Position numbers and translations under genes: made by a program
Notes under the pieces: generated by a model
Seen by the model: only the letters and a program-made list of their open reading frames with translations
Told to the model about the DNA's origin: nothing
The model's database searches: none
Part shown: piece by piece, positions 47,034 to 60,025 of the stretch
Layout of the letters: each line of letters opens with the position of its first letter
Position numbering within the stretch: position 1 is the stretch's first letter
NCBI GenBank assembly: GCA_945902805.1
Contig: CAMDMZ010000001.1
Span: forward strand, 176,661-240,660
Source: Propionivibrio dicarboxylicus
GTDB lineage: Bacteria; Pseudomonadota; Gammaproteobacteria; Burkholderiales; Rhodocyclaceae
Length of the DNA: 64,000 bases
Direction of reading: 5' to 3'

Positions 47034-48851
47034 ATGTCTGCACCGAAGACCGAAGCCAAGCAACTCCCCGATCCCCAGGAAATCGCCAAGACCTACGCCG
47101 AAGTGGCGCAGCGCGCATCCAAGCTAATTTCCGACCACGTCCAGCGCCAGATGAAAAAGGGCGTTTCGACGCCCTCGGACGACCTCGGCATCGCCCAGGC
47201 CTTTATGGACATGATGGCCAAAATGTTGGCCAACCCGTACAAGCTGGCGCAGGCGCAGATGAACCTAGTGTGGGATTACTTCTCGCTTTGGCAGCACTCG
47301 ACCATGCGCATGATGGGCATGCAGGGCATTCCGATTGCCTCGCCGAAGAAAGGTGATAACCGCTTCAAGGATCAGGATTGGGAAGAGCACTTCCTGTTCG
47401 ATTTCGTCAAGCAGTCCTATCTCATCACCGCGCGCCACGTGCATGATTCCGTCAGCAATGTTGAGGGTCTCGACGAGATCAGCATGAAGAAGGTGAACTT
47501 CTTCACCCGCCAGTTCATCGATGCCATGTCGCCTTCCAACTTCGCCATGACCAACCCATCGGTCCTGCGCGAGACGGTGAATAGCCACGGTCAAAATCTG
47601 CTCAAGGGCTTCAACAACCTGCTGCGCGATATCGAAGAGGGTGACGGCCAGTTGCGCGTCAAGATGACCGACGCCAGCGCCTTCAAGCTGGGCGAGAACG
47701 TCGCCACCACGCCCGGCAAGGTGGTCTTCCAGAACGATCTGATCCAGCTGCTGCAATTCACGCCGACCACCGACAAGCAGTACAAGCGCCCACTGCTGAT
47801 CGTTCCGCCGTGGATCAACAAGTTCTACATCCTCGATCTGCGCGCCAGCAATTCCTTCATCAAGTGGGCGACCGATCAGGGCCACACCGTATTTGTGATG
47901 TCATGGGTCAATCCGGATGCCAAGCTGGCCGAGAAAGGCTTCGAAGCCTATCTTGAAGAAGGCTCGCTGACTGCCATCGATGTCGTCTGCCAGCAGACTG
48001 GCGAGAAGGAAGTGAATATGATCGGCTACTGCCTTGGTGGTACGCTGCTCGGCTCGACCATGGGCTACATGGCGGCCAAGAAAGACAAACGGATTGCCTC
48101 GGCCACCTTCTTTGTCGCCCTGCTCGATTTCTCGATTCCCGGCGAACTGGGTGTCTTCATCGACGAGGGCCAGATTGCCAGCCTCGAAAAGAAGATGTCG
48201 GAACGCGGCTACCTCGAAGGGACCGAGATGGCCGGCACCTTCAACATGCTACGATCGAACGACCTGATCTGGTCCTTCGTGGTCAATAACTACCTGATGG
48301 GTAAAGACCCTTTCCCGTTCGATTTGTTGTTCTGGAACTCCGACTCGACGCGTATGCCGTACAAAATGCACAGTTACTACCTGCGCAACATGTACCTCAA
48401 CAACAAGCTGCGCGAGCCCGGCGGCATCACACTGCTCGATACCCCGATCGATCTTTCCAAGGTCAAGACACCGAGCTATTTCATTTCCACCGTCGACGAC
48501 CATATCGCCCCGTGGAAGGGCACCTACCTCGGTTCCGGCGCCCTTGGCGGTCCGGTGCGCTTTGTCCTCGGTGGTTCCGGTCACATCGCCGGCATCGTCA
48601 ATCCACCCTCAGCCAACAAGTACGGCTACTGGACCAACGACACCAAGACCAACCCGGAATCGCCCGACGATTGGCTGGCCGGTGCAAAGCAGAACGAAGG
48701 CTCCTGGTGGACCGACTGGCAGGCATGGATCACCGGTCTGAATGGCGAGATGGTTGCCGCCCGCGATCCGGTCAAGGGCAAGCTGAAAGTGCTCGAAGAT
48801 GCGCCGGGCTCCTTCGTCAAGTTCCGTCTCGACCAGCAAAAGAAGAAGTAA
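47034..48851 (+). CDS. phaC: Poly(3-hydroxyalkanoate) synthase, class I
   Basis: 605 residues from ATG 47034, preceded by AAAGGAG. Polymerises 3-hydroxyacyl-CoA into PHA granules. N-terminal PhaC_N domain (about 100-270), then alpha/beta hydrolase: LLIVPPWINKFYILDLRASNSFIKW, catalytic Cys about 333 in MIGYCLGGTLLGS, Asp in STVDDHIAPW, His in GGSGHIAGIVNPP. The C-terminal WWTDWQAWITGLNGEMVAARDP is typical of class I. No phaA, phaB or phasin gene is adjacent. Confidence 0.96.
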   Translation: MSAPKTEAKQLPDPQEIAKTYAEVAQRASKLISDHVQRQMKKGVSTPSDDLGIAQAFMDMMAKMLANPYKLAQAQMNLVWDYFSLWQHSTMRMMGMQGIPIASPKKGDNRFKDQDWEEHFLFDFVKQSYLITARHVHDSVSNVEGLDEISMKKVNFFTRQFIDAMSPSNFAMTNPSVLRETVNSHGQNLLKGFNNLLRDIEEGDGQLRVKMTDASAFKLGENVATTPGKVVFQNDLIQLLQFTPTTDKQYKRPLLIVPPWINKFYILDLRASNSFIKWATDQGHTVFVMSWVNPDAKLAEKGFEAYLEEGSLTAIDVVCQQTGEKEVNMIGYCLGGTLLGSTMGYMAAKKDKRIASATFFVALLDFSIPGELGVFIDEGQIASLEKKMSERGYLEGTEMAGTFNMLRSNDLIWSFVVNNYLMGKDPFPFDLLFWNSDSTRMPYKMHSYYLRNMYLNNKLREPGGITLLDTPIDLSKVKTPSYFISTVDDHIAPWKGTYLGSGALGGPVRFVLGGSGHIAGIVNPPSANKYGYWTNDTKTNPESPDDWLAGAKQNEGSWWTDWQAWITGLNGEMVAARDPVKGKLKVLEDAPGSFVKFRLDQQKKK

Positions 48852-48918
48852 GAATTTCCTAAGCAATTTGCACCCCGGGCGGAGTACCCTCTGCTGAATT
48901 CGTATCAGGGACTCCGCC

Positions 48919-49593
48919 ATGTCACTCTTTCGCCACGCGACGTTTGAAATTTCCGTTGCCCAACCTTCCGGACTGCCGCGTCCGGTGGGGGCGGAGATTG
49001 CCTTTGCCGGCCGCTCCAACGCCGGAAAATCCAGCGCCATCAATACCCTGGCCGACCACACCCGGCTCGCCTATGTGTCCAAGACCCCGGGGCGGACACA
49101 ACTGATCAACCTGTTCCGTCTTAAGAATGGCGCCGCCATGGTCGATCTTCCCGGCTACGGCTTTGCCCAGGTGCCGCTCGCGGTACGCAAACAATGGCAA
49201 GGGCTGCTCGAAACCTATCTGACCCAACGCCATAACCTGGTCGGCCTGGTGCTGATCATGGATGCGCGACGCCCTTTCACCGAGCTTGACTGGAAAATGA
49301 TCGGCTGGTACGCCCCCAGTGGCCGGCCGATCCATTGCCTGCTAACCAAATCCGACAAACTGACCCATCAGGAACAGATCAAGACGCTGCGTGAAGCGCG
49401 CAAAGCCCTCGCCGCCGCCAACCTTGGCGAGCAAGTCAGCCTGCAAATGTTCTCCAGCCTGAAGAAGACCGGCATTGAAGAGGTCGAGCGGGTAGTCGGG
49501 CTATGGTTCGCCAAGGCTGACGCAGACTCAGCCGCCGAGGCCGATGAGGCTACCGATGTGGCTACCGATCTCGCTGCCGAAGACAATGACTGA
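48919..49593 (+). CDS. engB: Ribosome biogenesis GTPase EngB (YihA/YsxC)
   Basis: 224 residues. GTPase motifs: FAGRSNAGKSSAINTL (P-loop, residues 30-45), SKTPGRTQLINLF (switch I), VDLPGYGFAQVP (G3), VLIMDARRPFTELDW, and LLTKSDKLT (G4). Needed for 50S assembly. The C-terminus carries an acidic Ala/Asp/Glu tail ([25 protein letters not shown]), a mark of repeat expansion. Confidence 0.95.
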   Translation: MSLFRHATFEISVAQPSGLPRPVGAEIAFAGRSNAGKSSAINTLADHTRLAYVSKTPGRTQLINLFRLKNGAAMVDLPGYGFAQVPLAVRKQWQGLLETYLTQRHNLVGLVLIMDARRPFTELDWKMIGWYAPSGRPIHCLLTKSDKLTHQEQIKTLREARKALAAANLGEQVSLQMFSSLKKTGIEEVERVVGLWFAKADADSAAEADEATDVATDLAAEDND

Positions 49594-50011
49594 ACAGCAA
49601 ACTCTACTCGGCCAGGAATGGCAGACCCTGCAAAGCAACCATGAGCAGTATGAAAAATCGGCTCTGCTGATCAAACTGACGTGCCTGGTGTTAACGACCG
49701 CCAGCCTCGCCTTTGGTTTGCCCCTGGGTTGGATCGCGATCACGATCGGACTTTGCTGGTTGCAGGAAGGCATCTACAAGACTTTCCAAAGCCGTCTCGC
49801 TAACCGCCTGCTGCGTATTGAAACCCAATTGCGCCAGCCCGAATCGTCTGGGGCCGCGATGCAGTTGTATTCAGACTGGTTGACCAGTCGCCCTGGCAGC
49901 TGGGCTTTGCTTATCGGCTATGTGGCCAGTGCCAGTCGGCCGACCGTTGCCTTCCCGTATCTACCGATCCTGTTGCTGTTGGGATTTGACGGGCTGCTGC
50001 CAGCAGGCTGA
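49586..50011 (+). CDS. Small membrane protein, unknown function
   Basis: 141 residues from ATG 49586, inside the last codons of engB. Helices at [39 protein letters not shown] and at the C-terminus ([17 protein letters not shown]). The block [23 protein letters not shown] recalls uncharacterised proteobacterial membrane proteins that sit beside similar genes, but no function can be given. It ends 8 bases before glpK. Confidence 0.6.
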   Translation: MTEQQTLLGQEWQTLQSNHEQYEKSALLIKLTCLVLTTASLAFGLPLGWIAITIGLCWLQEGIYKTFQSRLANRLLRIETQLRQPESSGAAMQLYSDWLTSRPGSWALLIGYVASASRPTVAFPYLPILLLLGFDGLLPAG

Positions 50012-50019
50012 GACCGATC

Positions 50020-51510
50020 ATGCCTTACGTGCTCGCGCTTGACCAAGGCACCACCAGTTCGCGAGCCATCGTTTTTGACGCCCGTGGTACGCCCTGCGCC
50101 GTGGCGCAGCAGGAGTTTGCGCAGAGTTATCCGCAGCCCGGCTGGGTTGAGCACGATCCCGAAACGCTCTGGCGCACGCAAGCGGCGGTCGCCGTGGCGG
50201 CCCTCGCCCAGGCTGGAATATCGGCCAACGAGGTCGCCGCGCTGGGCATCGCCAATCAGCGCGAAACCACCTTGCTGTGGGAGCGCGCAACCGGCAAGGC
50301 AGTAGCGCCGGCCATAGTCTGGCAGGATCGACGTACCGCCGAACACTGTGCCCGCCTGCGCGCGGCGGGTCGCGAAGCCGAGATCCGCGCCCGCACCGGC
50401 CTGATACTCGATCCCTATTTTTCTGCCACCAAACTGGCGTGGCTCCTCGATAACCAGCCGGGTCTGCGAAAACGGGCCGAGGCCGGCGAACTGGCCTTCG
50501 GCACGGTCGATAGCTGGCTCACCTGGAAGCTTACCGGCGGCACCGTGCATGTCACCGATGCCAGCAATGCCTCACGTACGTTGTTGTTCGATTTACACCA
50601 GGGAGACTGGAGCGAAGCACTTTTGGCCGAATTCGGCATCCCGCGCGCCGTGTTACCGCACGTGGTCGCCAGTAGCGGCTTAGTCGGCCACGTGACGACC
50701 ATTCCCGAACTGGCGGGCATCCCGATTGCCGCATTGGTCGGTGACCAACAGGGAGCGCTGGCGGGCCAGGCCTGCTTTTCCGCCGGATTGGCCAAGAACA
50801 CCTACGGCACCGGCTGCTTTCTGCTGATGCACACGGGCAACGAAACCCCTGTTGCCGCGAATGGACTGCTGTCGACGGTTGCCTGTCGGCGCGGCGATCA
50901 GCTCAGCTATGCGCTCGAAGGCAGCGTGTTCATCGGTGGGGCGGTGGTGCAATGGTTACGCGACGGGCTCGGTCTGATCAGAAGCGCCAGCGAAGTCGAG
51001 GCACTGGCGGCGAGCGTTCCGGATGCCGGCGGCGTGGTTTTCGTGCCGGCATTTTCCGGGCTCGGCGCGCCGCATTGGGACCCGTATGCGCGTGGCGCCA
51101 TGTTCGGCCTGACGCGCGGCACCACGGCCGCACACATCGCCCGTGCCGCACTGGAATCGATTGCGCTGCAGGTCGCCGACCTGGTCACTGCCCTCGAAAG
51201 CCAATCCGGCCAGGCCCTCGCTGAGTTGCGTGTCGATGGCGGCGCGGCCGCCAACAACCTGCTGCTGCAACTTCAGGCCGACTTGCTCGGTCGCCATATC
51301 GTGCGACCCGTCGTCACCGAAACCACCGCGCTTGGCGCCGCTTATCTGGCCGGTATCGCGGTCGGTGTCTGGCGTGATGTGAACGCAGTGGCTGAGCTAT
51401 GGCGGGCAGAGCGTCGCTTCGAGCCAATCATGGCGGCGACGGACGTCAATACCATTCGGGAGCGCTGGCAGAATGCGATTGACCGGAGCCGGCGCTGGAT
51501 CGAGGAATGA
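50020..51510 (+). CDS. glpK: Glycerol kinase
   Basis: 496 residues, full length. Phosphorylates glycerol using ATP. FGGY family: [18 protein letters not shown] (residues 3-20), [96 protein letters not shown], and [21 protein letters not shown]. No glpF, glpD or glpR is near. Confidence 0.96.
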   Translation: MPYVLALDQGTTSSRAIVFDARGTPCAVAQQEFAQSYPQPGWVEHDPETLWRTQAAVAVAALAQAGISANEVAALGIANQRETTLLWERATGKAVAPAIVWQDRRTAEHCARLRAAGREAEIRARTGLILDPYFSATKLAWLLDNQPGLRKRAEAGELAFGTVDSWLTWKLTGGTVHVTDASNASRTLLFDLHQGDWSEALLAEFGIPRAVLPHVVASSGLVGHVTTIPELAGIPIAALVGDQQGALAGQACFSAGLAKNTYGTGCFLLMHTGNETPVAANGLLSTVACRRGDQLSYALEGSVFIGGAVVQWLRDGLGLIRSASEVEALAASVPDAGGVVFVPAFSGLGAPHWDPYARGAMFGLTRGTTAAHIARAALESIALQVADLVTALESQSGQALAELRVDGGAAANNLLLQLQADLLGRHIVRPVVTETTALGAAYLAGIAVGVWRDVNAVAELWRAERRFEPIMAATDVNTIRERWQNAIDRSRRWIEE

Positions 51511-51543
51511 CGCGGCCGGATTCGACGCGATTTTCGCGTAAGC

Positions 51544-51567
51544 GCCGTCCCGCCAGCACCGACTTTT
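51544..51567 (+). repeat. 24-bp dispersed motif, copy 14 (24/24)
   Basis: Perfect copy in the 85-base convergent junction of glpK and the PAS-GGDEF gene; flanked by a 7-bp inverted repeat CGCGTAA / TTACGCG. Confidence 0.95.
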
Positions 51568-51595
51568 TACGCGGGGAAATGCGGCACGTTACAAC

Positions 51596-54361
<2,766 letters not shown>

Positions 54362-54386
54362 GTCAGAAACCCGGCACGACACCTGT

Positions 54387-55841
54387 ATGAGCACTGCCTC
54401 ACGCTTCGGGCTGGCGGTTGATGCCTTGATCCGGCGACCCGCGTGGTGGCCAGTCTTGGTCGTGTTCTGGGCCGCCATTGCGGCGGCCTCGTTTGCCTGG
54501 CACCAACACGAGCTGGAAAACTACGCGCAGAATTTCGCCCTGCAGCGCGGTCGGTTGATTGTGCAAATGGTCGAAACCATGCGCGATTGGGCCGCGCAGC
54601 AGAGCCACGCTCGTGGCTTTGCCGATAACTCGGCGCTGATGACACGGCAGTTGGGCGATTTGATTCAACAAGATCGCGACCCGAATCTCAAAATCCACCT
54701 CACCAGCTTGAAACTGCTGAACCCGGCCAACGCGCCCGACGCCTGGGAGGACGCTGCGTTACACGCGTTCGACGCCGGAAGCGCCGAGCGCTATGGCGTC
54801 GATGGCGATCTATTTCGCTTCATGGCGCCGTTGCCGACCAAAGCCTCGTGCCTCGATTGCCACGCCCATCAGGGACACAAAGTCGGGGATATTCGCGGCG
54901 GCCTGAGTGTCAGTTTCCCGGCGCAAAGCATTTCGGATGCAATCGCCGGGCAGCGTCGGGCTTTCATCATCATTCATGTCATCGCTTTCCTCTTGCTGTC
55001 GGCCTTGTCGCTGTCCAGTCTGGCGGCATTGCGCCGGCGCCTGCTCGACGTCGACAGCGCACGCAACGATTTGGCCGACACCGAAAAAATGGCATCACTC
55101 GGGCGCATGGTGGCGGGCTTTGCCCATGAAGTGAATACGCCTGTGGGTGTGGCGGTTGGTGCGGTTTCACAAGCTGGAGAGGTCGTGCGACAATTCGCGC
55201 AATTGCTCGATCAGGAGGAGGTCGACGAAGATGAAATCCGTGGCCATCTGGCGATTCTGACCGAAACCAACACCCTGGCGCTCGGCAATCTGCGACGCGC
55301 TGCGGCGCTGGTGCAGAGCTTCAAACGCACCGCCGTCGATCAAAGCTCGGAAGCCGAACGCGACTATGATCTCACCGAGATCATCGACGACGTTCGACAA
55401 AATCTGCACGGAATGTTCAAGAAAACATCCGCCACGATTCAGGCAAACTGTGCCTCCGGCCTGCGCCTGCACGGACCCGCCGGCGCCTTGGAGCAGTTGC
55501 TGACCAATCTGCTGACCAATAGTCATATTCACGGCTTTGCCAACGGTACCCAGGCCGGCACCATTACCATCGACGCACATACCGACGGCGACATGATCGC
55601 GATCGATTACCGGGACGACGGCGCCGGCATGAGCGCGGAAACGGTCGCCCACGCCTTCGAGCCCTTCTACACGACAAAACGCGGCGGCGGCGGTAGCGGC
55701 CTGGGGCTCTATCTCGCCTATGAAATCGCCACCCGCAAACTCGGCGGATCGATTCAATGCCACAGCACGCCGGATCACGGTGTTCAGTTCATACTGCGCT
55801 ATCCGGCGCGCTACGCTGCCCATCCGACATCGCAATCATAA
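54387..55841 (+). CDS. Sensor histidine kinase with DUF3365 (Tll0287-like) CxxCH domain
   Basis: 484 residues. Helix 1 at about 19-38, periplasmic DUF3365 domain about 45-185 with a c-type heme-binding motif CLDCH (Cys155, Cys158, His159) followed by GHKVGDIRGGLSVSFP, helix 2 about 192-215, then dimerisation domain with H-box GRMVAGFAHEVNTPVGV (His247) and HATPase with LLTNLLTNSHIHG, DDGAGMS, and GGSGLGLYLAYEIA. Probably a heme-based redox or gas sensor. It is 25 bases after hemB and 9 before hypC; the likely partner regulator is at the operon's end. Confidence 0.9.
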   Translation: MSTASRFGLAVDALIRRPAWWPVLVVFWAAIAAASFAWHQHELENYAQNFALQRGRLIVQMVETMRDWAAQQSHARGFADNSALMTRQLGDLIQQDRDPNLKIHLTSLKLLNPANAPDAWEDAALHAFDAGSAERYGVDGDLFRFMAPLPTKASCLDCHAHQGHKVGDIRGGLSVSFPAQSISDAIAGQRRAFIIIHVIAFLLLSALSLSSLAALRRRLLDVDSARNDLADTEKMASLGRMVAGFAHEVNTPVGVAVGAVSQAGEVVRQFAQLLDQEEVDEDEIRGHLAILTETNTLALGNLRRAAALVQSFKRTAVDQSSEAERDYDLTEIIDDVRQNLHGMFKKTSATIQANCASGLRLHGPAGALEQLLTNLLTNSHIHGFANGTQAGTITIDAHTDGDMIAIDYRDDGAGMSAETVAHAFEPFYTTKRGGGGSGLGLYLAYEIATRKLGGSIQCHSTPDHGVQFILRYPARYAAHPTSQS

Positions 55842-55850
55842 GGAAAGAAC

Positions 55851-56084
55851 ATGTGTCTGGCACTTCCCGTCAAGGTAGTTGAGGTCGGCTCCGGTCCCGA
55901 TGAGGATTGGGCGATCGTCGACCTGGGCGGCGTCAGGAAAGAGATCTCGCTGGCGCTGCTCGAAGATGTCAAGGTTGGGGATTATGTGATTCTCCATGTC
56001 GGCTTTGCCCTCTCCAAACTTGATCCCGAGGAAGCCGAAAAAACGCTGGCGCTGTTTGCAGAAATGGCGGCCGCCGAGTCGTGA
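55851..56084 (+). CDS. hypC: Hydrogenase maturation chaperone HypC
   Basis: 77 residues, starting [12 protein letters not shown]; the Cys2 that carries the Fe(CN)2CO intermediate is present. HypC works with HypD to build the iron ligand set of [NiFe] hydrogenase. The C-terminal [22 protein letters not shown] matches the family. The hypD start overlaps (GTGA). Confidence 0.96.
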   Translation: MCLALPVKVVEVGSGPDEDWAIVDLGGVRKEISLALLEDVKVGDYVILHVGFALSKLDPEEAEKTLALFAEMAAAES

Positions 56085-57217
56085 AATACATCGACGAATT
56101 CCGTGATGGCGAGGTCGCCCGCACCATTGCGGACAAGATCGCCAATGAAGTTGAGAGCAACCGCCGCTACAGCTTCATGGAATTTTGCGGCGGCCATACG
56201 CACGCGATTTCACGCTACGGCCTGACCGATCTGCTGCCGGATAGCGTGCGCATGGTGCATGGCCCCGGTTGCCCGGTCTGCGTGCTGCCCATCGGCCGGG
56301 TCGATCTGGCGATTCGCCTTGCGCTTGACCAGGGCGTCATCCTGTGCACCTACGGCGACACGCTGCGGGTACCCGCCTCCAACCAGTTGTCGCTGATGAA
56401 AGCCAAAGCCCACGACGGCGATATCCGCATGGTGTATTCGACGGCCGATGCGCTGCAAATCGCACGCGACAATCCGGGACGTGAGGTGGTGTTTTTCGGC
56501 ATCGGCTTCGAAACCACGACGCCACCGACTGCCGTCGCCATCCAGCAGGCCCAGGCTGAGCAACTCGCGAATTTCAGCGTCTTGTGCTGCCATGTGCTGA
56601 CACCGGCGGCAATCAGCAATATTCTTGAATCCCCCGAGGTGCGGCAATACGGCACCGTGCCGCTCGATGGCTTCATTGGTCCGGCGCATGTCTCGACCGT
56701 CATCGGCAGCCGGCCGTATGAGTTTTTTGCCGAGGAATATCGCAAGCCGGTGGTGATCGCGGGTTTCGAGCCACTGGATGTGATGCAAGCCATCCTGATG
56801 CTGGTCCGCCAGGTCAACGAAGGGCGCGCCGAAGTCGAAAACGAGTTTTCGCGGGCAGTTAGCCGCGACGGTAACCGCAAGGCGCAGGACCGCGTCGCCG
56901 AAGTGTTTGAACTGCGCCGCGAATTCGAATGGCGCGGACTCTCGGTGGTGCCCTATTCGGCGCTGCGCATCCGGGCCAAGTACGCCAGCTTCGACGCCGA
57001 GCGGCGCTTCAAGCTCGAGTATGTCTCGGTGCCAGACAACAAGGCGTGCGAATGCGGCGCCATTTTGCGTGGTGTCAAGCGACCGCAGGACTGCAAGATT
57101 TTCGGCACCGTATGCACCCCCGAAAACCCCATCGGCTCCTGCATGGTCAGCTCGGAAGGCGCCTGCGCGGCGCACTACACCTACGGACGTTTCAGGGACA
57201 CCCAGGAAGCATCATGA
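56081..57217 (+). CDS. hypD: Hydrogenase maturation protein HypD
   Basis: 378 residues from a GTG start. Iron-sulfur scaffold for Fe(CN)2CO assembly. Seen: [11 protein letters not shown] (Cys), [60 protein letters not shown], and the C-terminal cluster cysteines in [48 protein letters not shown]. Complete. Confidence 0.97.
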   Translation: MKYIDEFRDGEVARTIADKIANEVESNRRYSFMEFCGGHTHAISRYGLTDLLPDSVRMVHGPGCPVCVLPIGRVDLAIRLALDQGVILCTYGDTLRVPASNQLSLMKAKAHDGDIRMVYSTADALQIARDNPGREVVFFGIGFETTTPPTAVAIQQAQAEQLANFSVLCCHVLTPAAISNILESPEVRQYGTVPLDGFIGPAHVSTVIGSRPYEFFAEEYRKPVVIAGFEPLDVMQAILMLVRQVNEGRAEVENEFSRAVSRDGNRKAQDRVAEVFELRREFEWRGLSVVPYSALRIRAKYASFDAERRFKLEYVSVPDNKACECGAILRGVKRPQDCKIFGTVCTPENPIGSCMVSSEGACAAHYTYGRFRDTQEAS

Positions 57218-58281
57218 GCGGAACAGTCAAACGCGGCTATGTGCGGCCGCTGGATATGAAACACGGACGCGTCGATCTCACGCATGGTTCCGGCGGACGG
57301 GCGATGGTGCAGCTGATTGCGGAGTTGTTCGCCCGCCATCTGGGCAATGAATACCTTGGTCAGGGCAATGACGGCGCCGTCCTGCCAGCACCGACTTTTG
57401 ACGGCGTGCCCGGACAATTGGTGATGTCGACCGATTGCCACGTCGTGACGCCCTTGTTCTTTGCCGGTGGCGACATCGGCTGCCTCTCGGTGCATGGGAC
57501 GATCAACGATGTGGCCGTGATGGGCGCGCGACCACTGTATCTTGCTGCCGGCTTCATTCTCGAAGAAGGCTTCCCGCTGGCCGATCTGGAACGCATTGTG
57601 ATTTCGATGGCGAACGCCGCGCGCGAGGCCGGTGTGCCGGTGGTCACGGGCGATACCAAAGTGGTCGAGCAGGGCAAAGGTGACGGCGTCTACATCACCA
57701 CCACCGGGGTCGGCGTCCTGCCGCCGGGGCGAGCAATCGGTGGCGCCGGCGCCCAGCCGGGCGATGCGATCCTGGTTTCCGGCTCGCTCGGCGATCACGG
57801 CGTGGCGATCATGAGCCAGCGCGAAAATCTCAGCTTCGATGCCCCGATCAAATCTGACACCGCCGCGCTCAATGGCATGATTGCCGACATGCTGGCCACG
57901 GCAGCGGACATCCACGTCATGCGCGACCCGACGCGGGGCGGTCTGGCCACCACGCTCAACGAGATCGCCGGCCAGTCTGGCGTCGGCATGTTGCTCCGCG
58001 AAAAGGATATTCCGATCAAGCCGGTGGTGAATGCGGCGTGCGAATTTCTCGGTCTCGACCCGCTCTACGTGGCGAACGAAGGCAAGCTGATCTGCATCTG
58101 CCCGGCCGCCGCCGCACCGGAGTTGCTGGCGGCGATGCGCGCCCATCCGCTCGGACGCGACGCGGTGCAGATCGGCGAAGTAATTACCGACGAGCATCAT
58201 TTTGTGCAACTGCTCACCGCGTTTGGCGGCAAGCGCATTGTCGATTGGTTGACCGGCGACCAGTTGCCGCGAATTTGCTGA
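57214..58281 (+). CDS. hypE: Hydrogenase maturation protein HypE
   Basis: 355 residues, start overlapping the hypD stop (ATGA). HypE dehydrates a C-terminal thiocarboxamide to thiocyanate, the cyanide source; the C-terminal PRIC motif with the reactive Cys is present. AIR-synthase-like fold: LTHGSGGRAMVQLI, STDCHVVTPLFFAGGDIGCLSVHGTINDVAVMGARPLYL, VVTGDTKVV, RDPTRGGLATTLNEIA. Residues 53-60 (AVLPAPTF) are encoded by a 24-bp motif copy. Confidence 0.96.
   Translation: MSGTVKRGYVRPLDMKHGRVDLTHGSGGRAMVQLIAELFARHLGNEYLGQGNDGAVLPAPTFDGVPGQLVMSTDCHVVTPLFFAGGDIGCLSVHGTINDVAVMGARPLYLAAGFILEEGFPLADLERIVISMANAAREAGVPVVTGDTKVVEQGKGDGVYITTTGVGVLPPGRAIGGAGAQPGDAILVSGSLGDHGVAIMSQRENLSFDAPIKSDTAALNGMIADMLATAADIHVMRDPTRGGLATTLNEIAGQSGVGMLLREKDIPIKPVVNAACEFLGLDPLYVANEGKLICICPAAAAPELLAAMRAHPLGRDAVQIGEVITDEHHFVQLLTAFGGKRIVDWLTGDQLPRIC
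57376..57399 (+). repeat. 24-bp dispersed motif, copy 15 (23/24)
   Basis: Inside hypE, sense; encodes AVLPAPTF. Confidence 0.92.
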
Positions 58282-58294
58282 AAGTCGCTTGCCG

Positions 58295-60025
58295 ATGCGC
58301 ATCCTGCTCCTGACCCACGCCTTCAACAGCCTGACCCAGCGTCTATGGGCGGATCTGGTGACCGCTGGACACGAGGTATCGATCGAGTTTGATATTGCCG
58401 ACTCGGTGGCAACGGAAGCGGTCGCGCTTTTTCAACCGGAACTGATCGTCGCCCCCTACCTGCGCCGGGCGATTCCCGAGTCCATCTGGTCGCGTCATGT
58501 GTGCCTGATCGTGCATCCCGGTCCACCGGGTGATCGCGGGCCGTCGGCACTGGATTGGGCGATTCACAACGGCGCCACGGAATGGGGCGTCACGGTGCTG
58601 CAAGCGGAAGCGGAAATGGACGCCGGGCCAGTATGGGCCAGCGTCATGTTTCCGTTGCGCAGGGCCAAAAAAGCCAGCCTCTATCGTAACGAGGTGACCG
58701 AAGCCGCCGCCCAGGCGCTCATGCAGGCGGTGGCGCGGGTGCAAAGCGGCTACGTGCCTCAGCGTCCCGAGCACGGCCAGTGGCAGCCGCTCATGACGCA
58801 GGCAGCTCGCCGCATCGATTGGCAGGGCGACGCCACCGCCACTGTGCTGGCAAAAATCAATGCCGGCGACGGTTTCCCCGGCGTCGCCGATACGCTCTGC
58901 GGCGAACCCTGCCATCTGTTCGATGCCTGGCCCGAAAGCACGCTGCGCGGAACACCCGGCGAGATCATCGCCCAGCGCGAAACGGCCCTGTTGCGCGCGA
59001 CAATCGATGGCGCGGTCTGGATTGGGCACGTAAAGCGACAGGGTGCGATCAAGCTGCCAGCCACACTCGCCTTTCCCGAATGCGCCGTACCCGCGGCGGG
59101 GCATTTCATCCCGTCATCACCGACTTTTGACTGGTGGAAGCTGACCACGGCCACCTGGCAGGACATCGCCTACGAAGAAGCGGACAGTGTCGGTTTCCTG
59201 CATTTCGAGTTCTACAACGGCGCCATGTCGACCGCGCAATGCGAACGCCTGCGTGCCGCCCTGGCCTGGGCCAAGCAGCGTCCGGTGCGCGTACTGGTGT
59301 TGATGGGCGGTGAAGACTTCTGGTCCAACGGCATCCATCTCAACGTGATCGAAGCGGCCAGCTTGGGCGATGGCTCGCCGGCCGATGAATCCTGGCGCAA
59401 CATCAACGCCATGAACGACCTGACGCTGGAACTGATCAAGACGCCGAACCAGATCACGGTCGCCGCTATCGGCGGTAACGCCGGTGCGGGCGGCTGCTTT
59501 CTGGCGCGTGCCGCAGACCAGGTCTGGGTCCGCGCCGGTGCGCTGATGAATCCGCATTACAAAAACATGGGTAATCTCTACGGCTCGGAATACTGGACCT
59601 ACCTGCTGCCGAAACGTGTCGGTGAAGAAGGCGCACAACGCATCATGCGCGACCGCTTGCCCTTGAGCGCGCAACGGGCGGTTGCGATCGGGTTTGCCGA
59701 TGCCGTGCTAGCGAGTGAGCGACCGGCGTTTCGCATCGACGTGGCACGCCGTGCCGGCGAAATCGCTGCTGCAAACGACTTTGCCGCGCAATTGGAGGCC
59801 AAGCGCGCAACACGGGACCGTGACGAGGCAATCAAACCGCTCGCCGCCTATCGCGACGAAGAACTTGCCCAGATGCGACGCAATTTCTACGGTTTCGACC
59901 CGAGCTATCACGTCGCCCGTTTTCACTTTGTGAACAAGAGTCCGCTAAGCTGGACGCCTCGGCATCTGGCACGACATCGAGAACTGGGCTGGATGCCAAA
60001 CAACAATTCTGGAAGTCGCCCATGA
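58295..60025 (+). CDS. hoxX: HoxX/HypX, CO-forming hydrogenase maturation enzyme
   Basis: 576 residues from ATG 58295 (a TTG six bases upstream is possible). The N-terminal formyltransferase half (1-265) has ILLLTHAFNSLTQRLWADL and CLIVHPGPPGDRGPSALDWAI; the C-terminal crotonase half (275-560) has LVLMGGEDFWSNGIHLNVIEAA, AAIGGNAGAGGCFLARAADQVW, NPHYKNMGNLYGSEYWTYLLP. HoxX makes CO from formyl-THF for the [NiFe] site under aerobic conditions. The degenerate motif at 59105 lies between the halves. The stop overlaps the response-regulator start. Confidence 0.94.
   Translation: MRILLLTHAFNSLTQRLWADLVTAGHEVSIEFDIADSVATEAVALFQPELIVAPYLRRAIPESIWSRHVCLIVHPGPPGDRGPSALDWAIHNGATEWGVTVLQAEAEMDAGPVWASVMFPLRRAKKASLYRNEVTEAAAQALMQAVARVQSGYVPQRPEHGQWQPLMTQAARRIDWQGDATATVLAKINAGDGFPGVADTLCGEPCHLFDAWPESTLRGTPGEIIAQRETALLRATIDGAVWIGHVKRQGAIKLPATLAFPECAVPAAGHFIPSSPTFDWWKLTTATWQDIAYEEADSVGFLHFEFYNGAMSTAQCERLRAALAWAKQRPVRVLVLMGGEDFWSNGIHLNVIEAASLGDGSPADESWRNINAMNDLTLELIKTPNQITVAAIGGNAGAGGCFLARAADQVWVRAGALMNPHYKNMGNLYGSEYWTYLLPKRVGEEGAQRIMRDRLPLSAQRAVAIGFADAVLASERPAFRIDVARRAGEIAAANDFAAQLEAKRATRDRDEAIKPLAAYRDEELAQMRRNFYGFDPSYHVARFHFVNKSPLSWTPRHLARHRELGWMPNNNSGSRP
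59105..59128 (+). repeat. 24-bp dispersed motif, copy 16 (19/24)
   Basis: Inside hoxX, sense; encodes IPSSPTF at the linker between the two enzyme halves. The most degenerate copy accepted. Confidence 0.5.
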
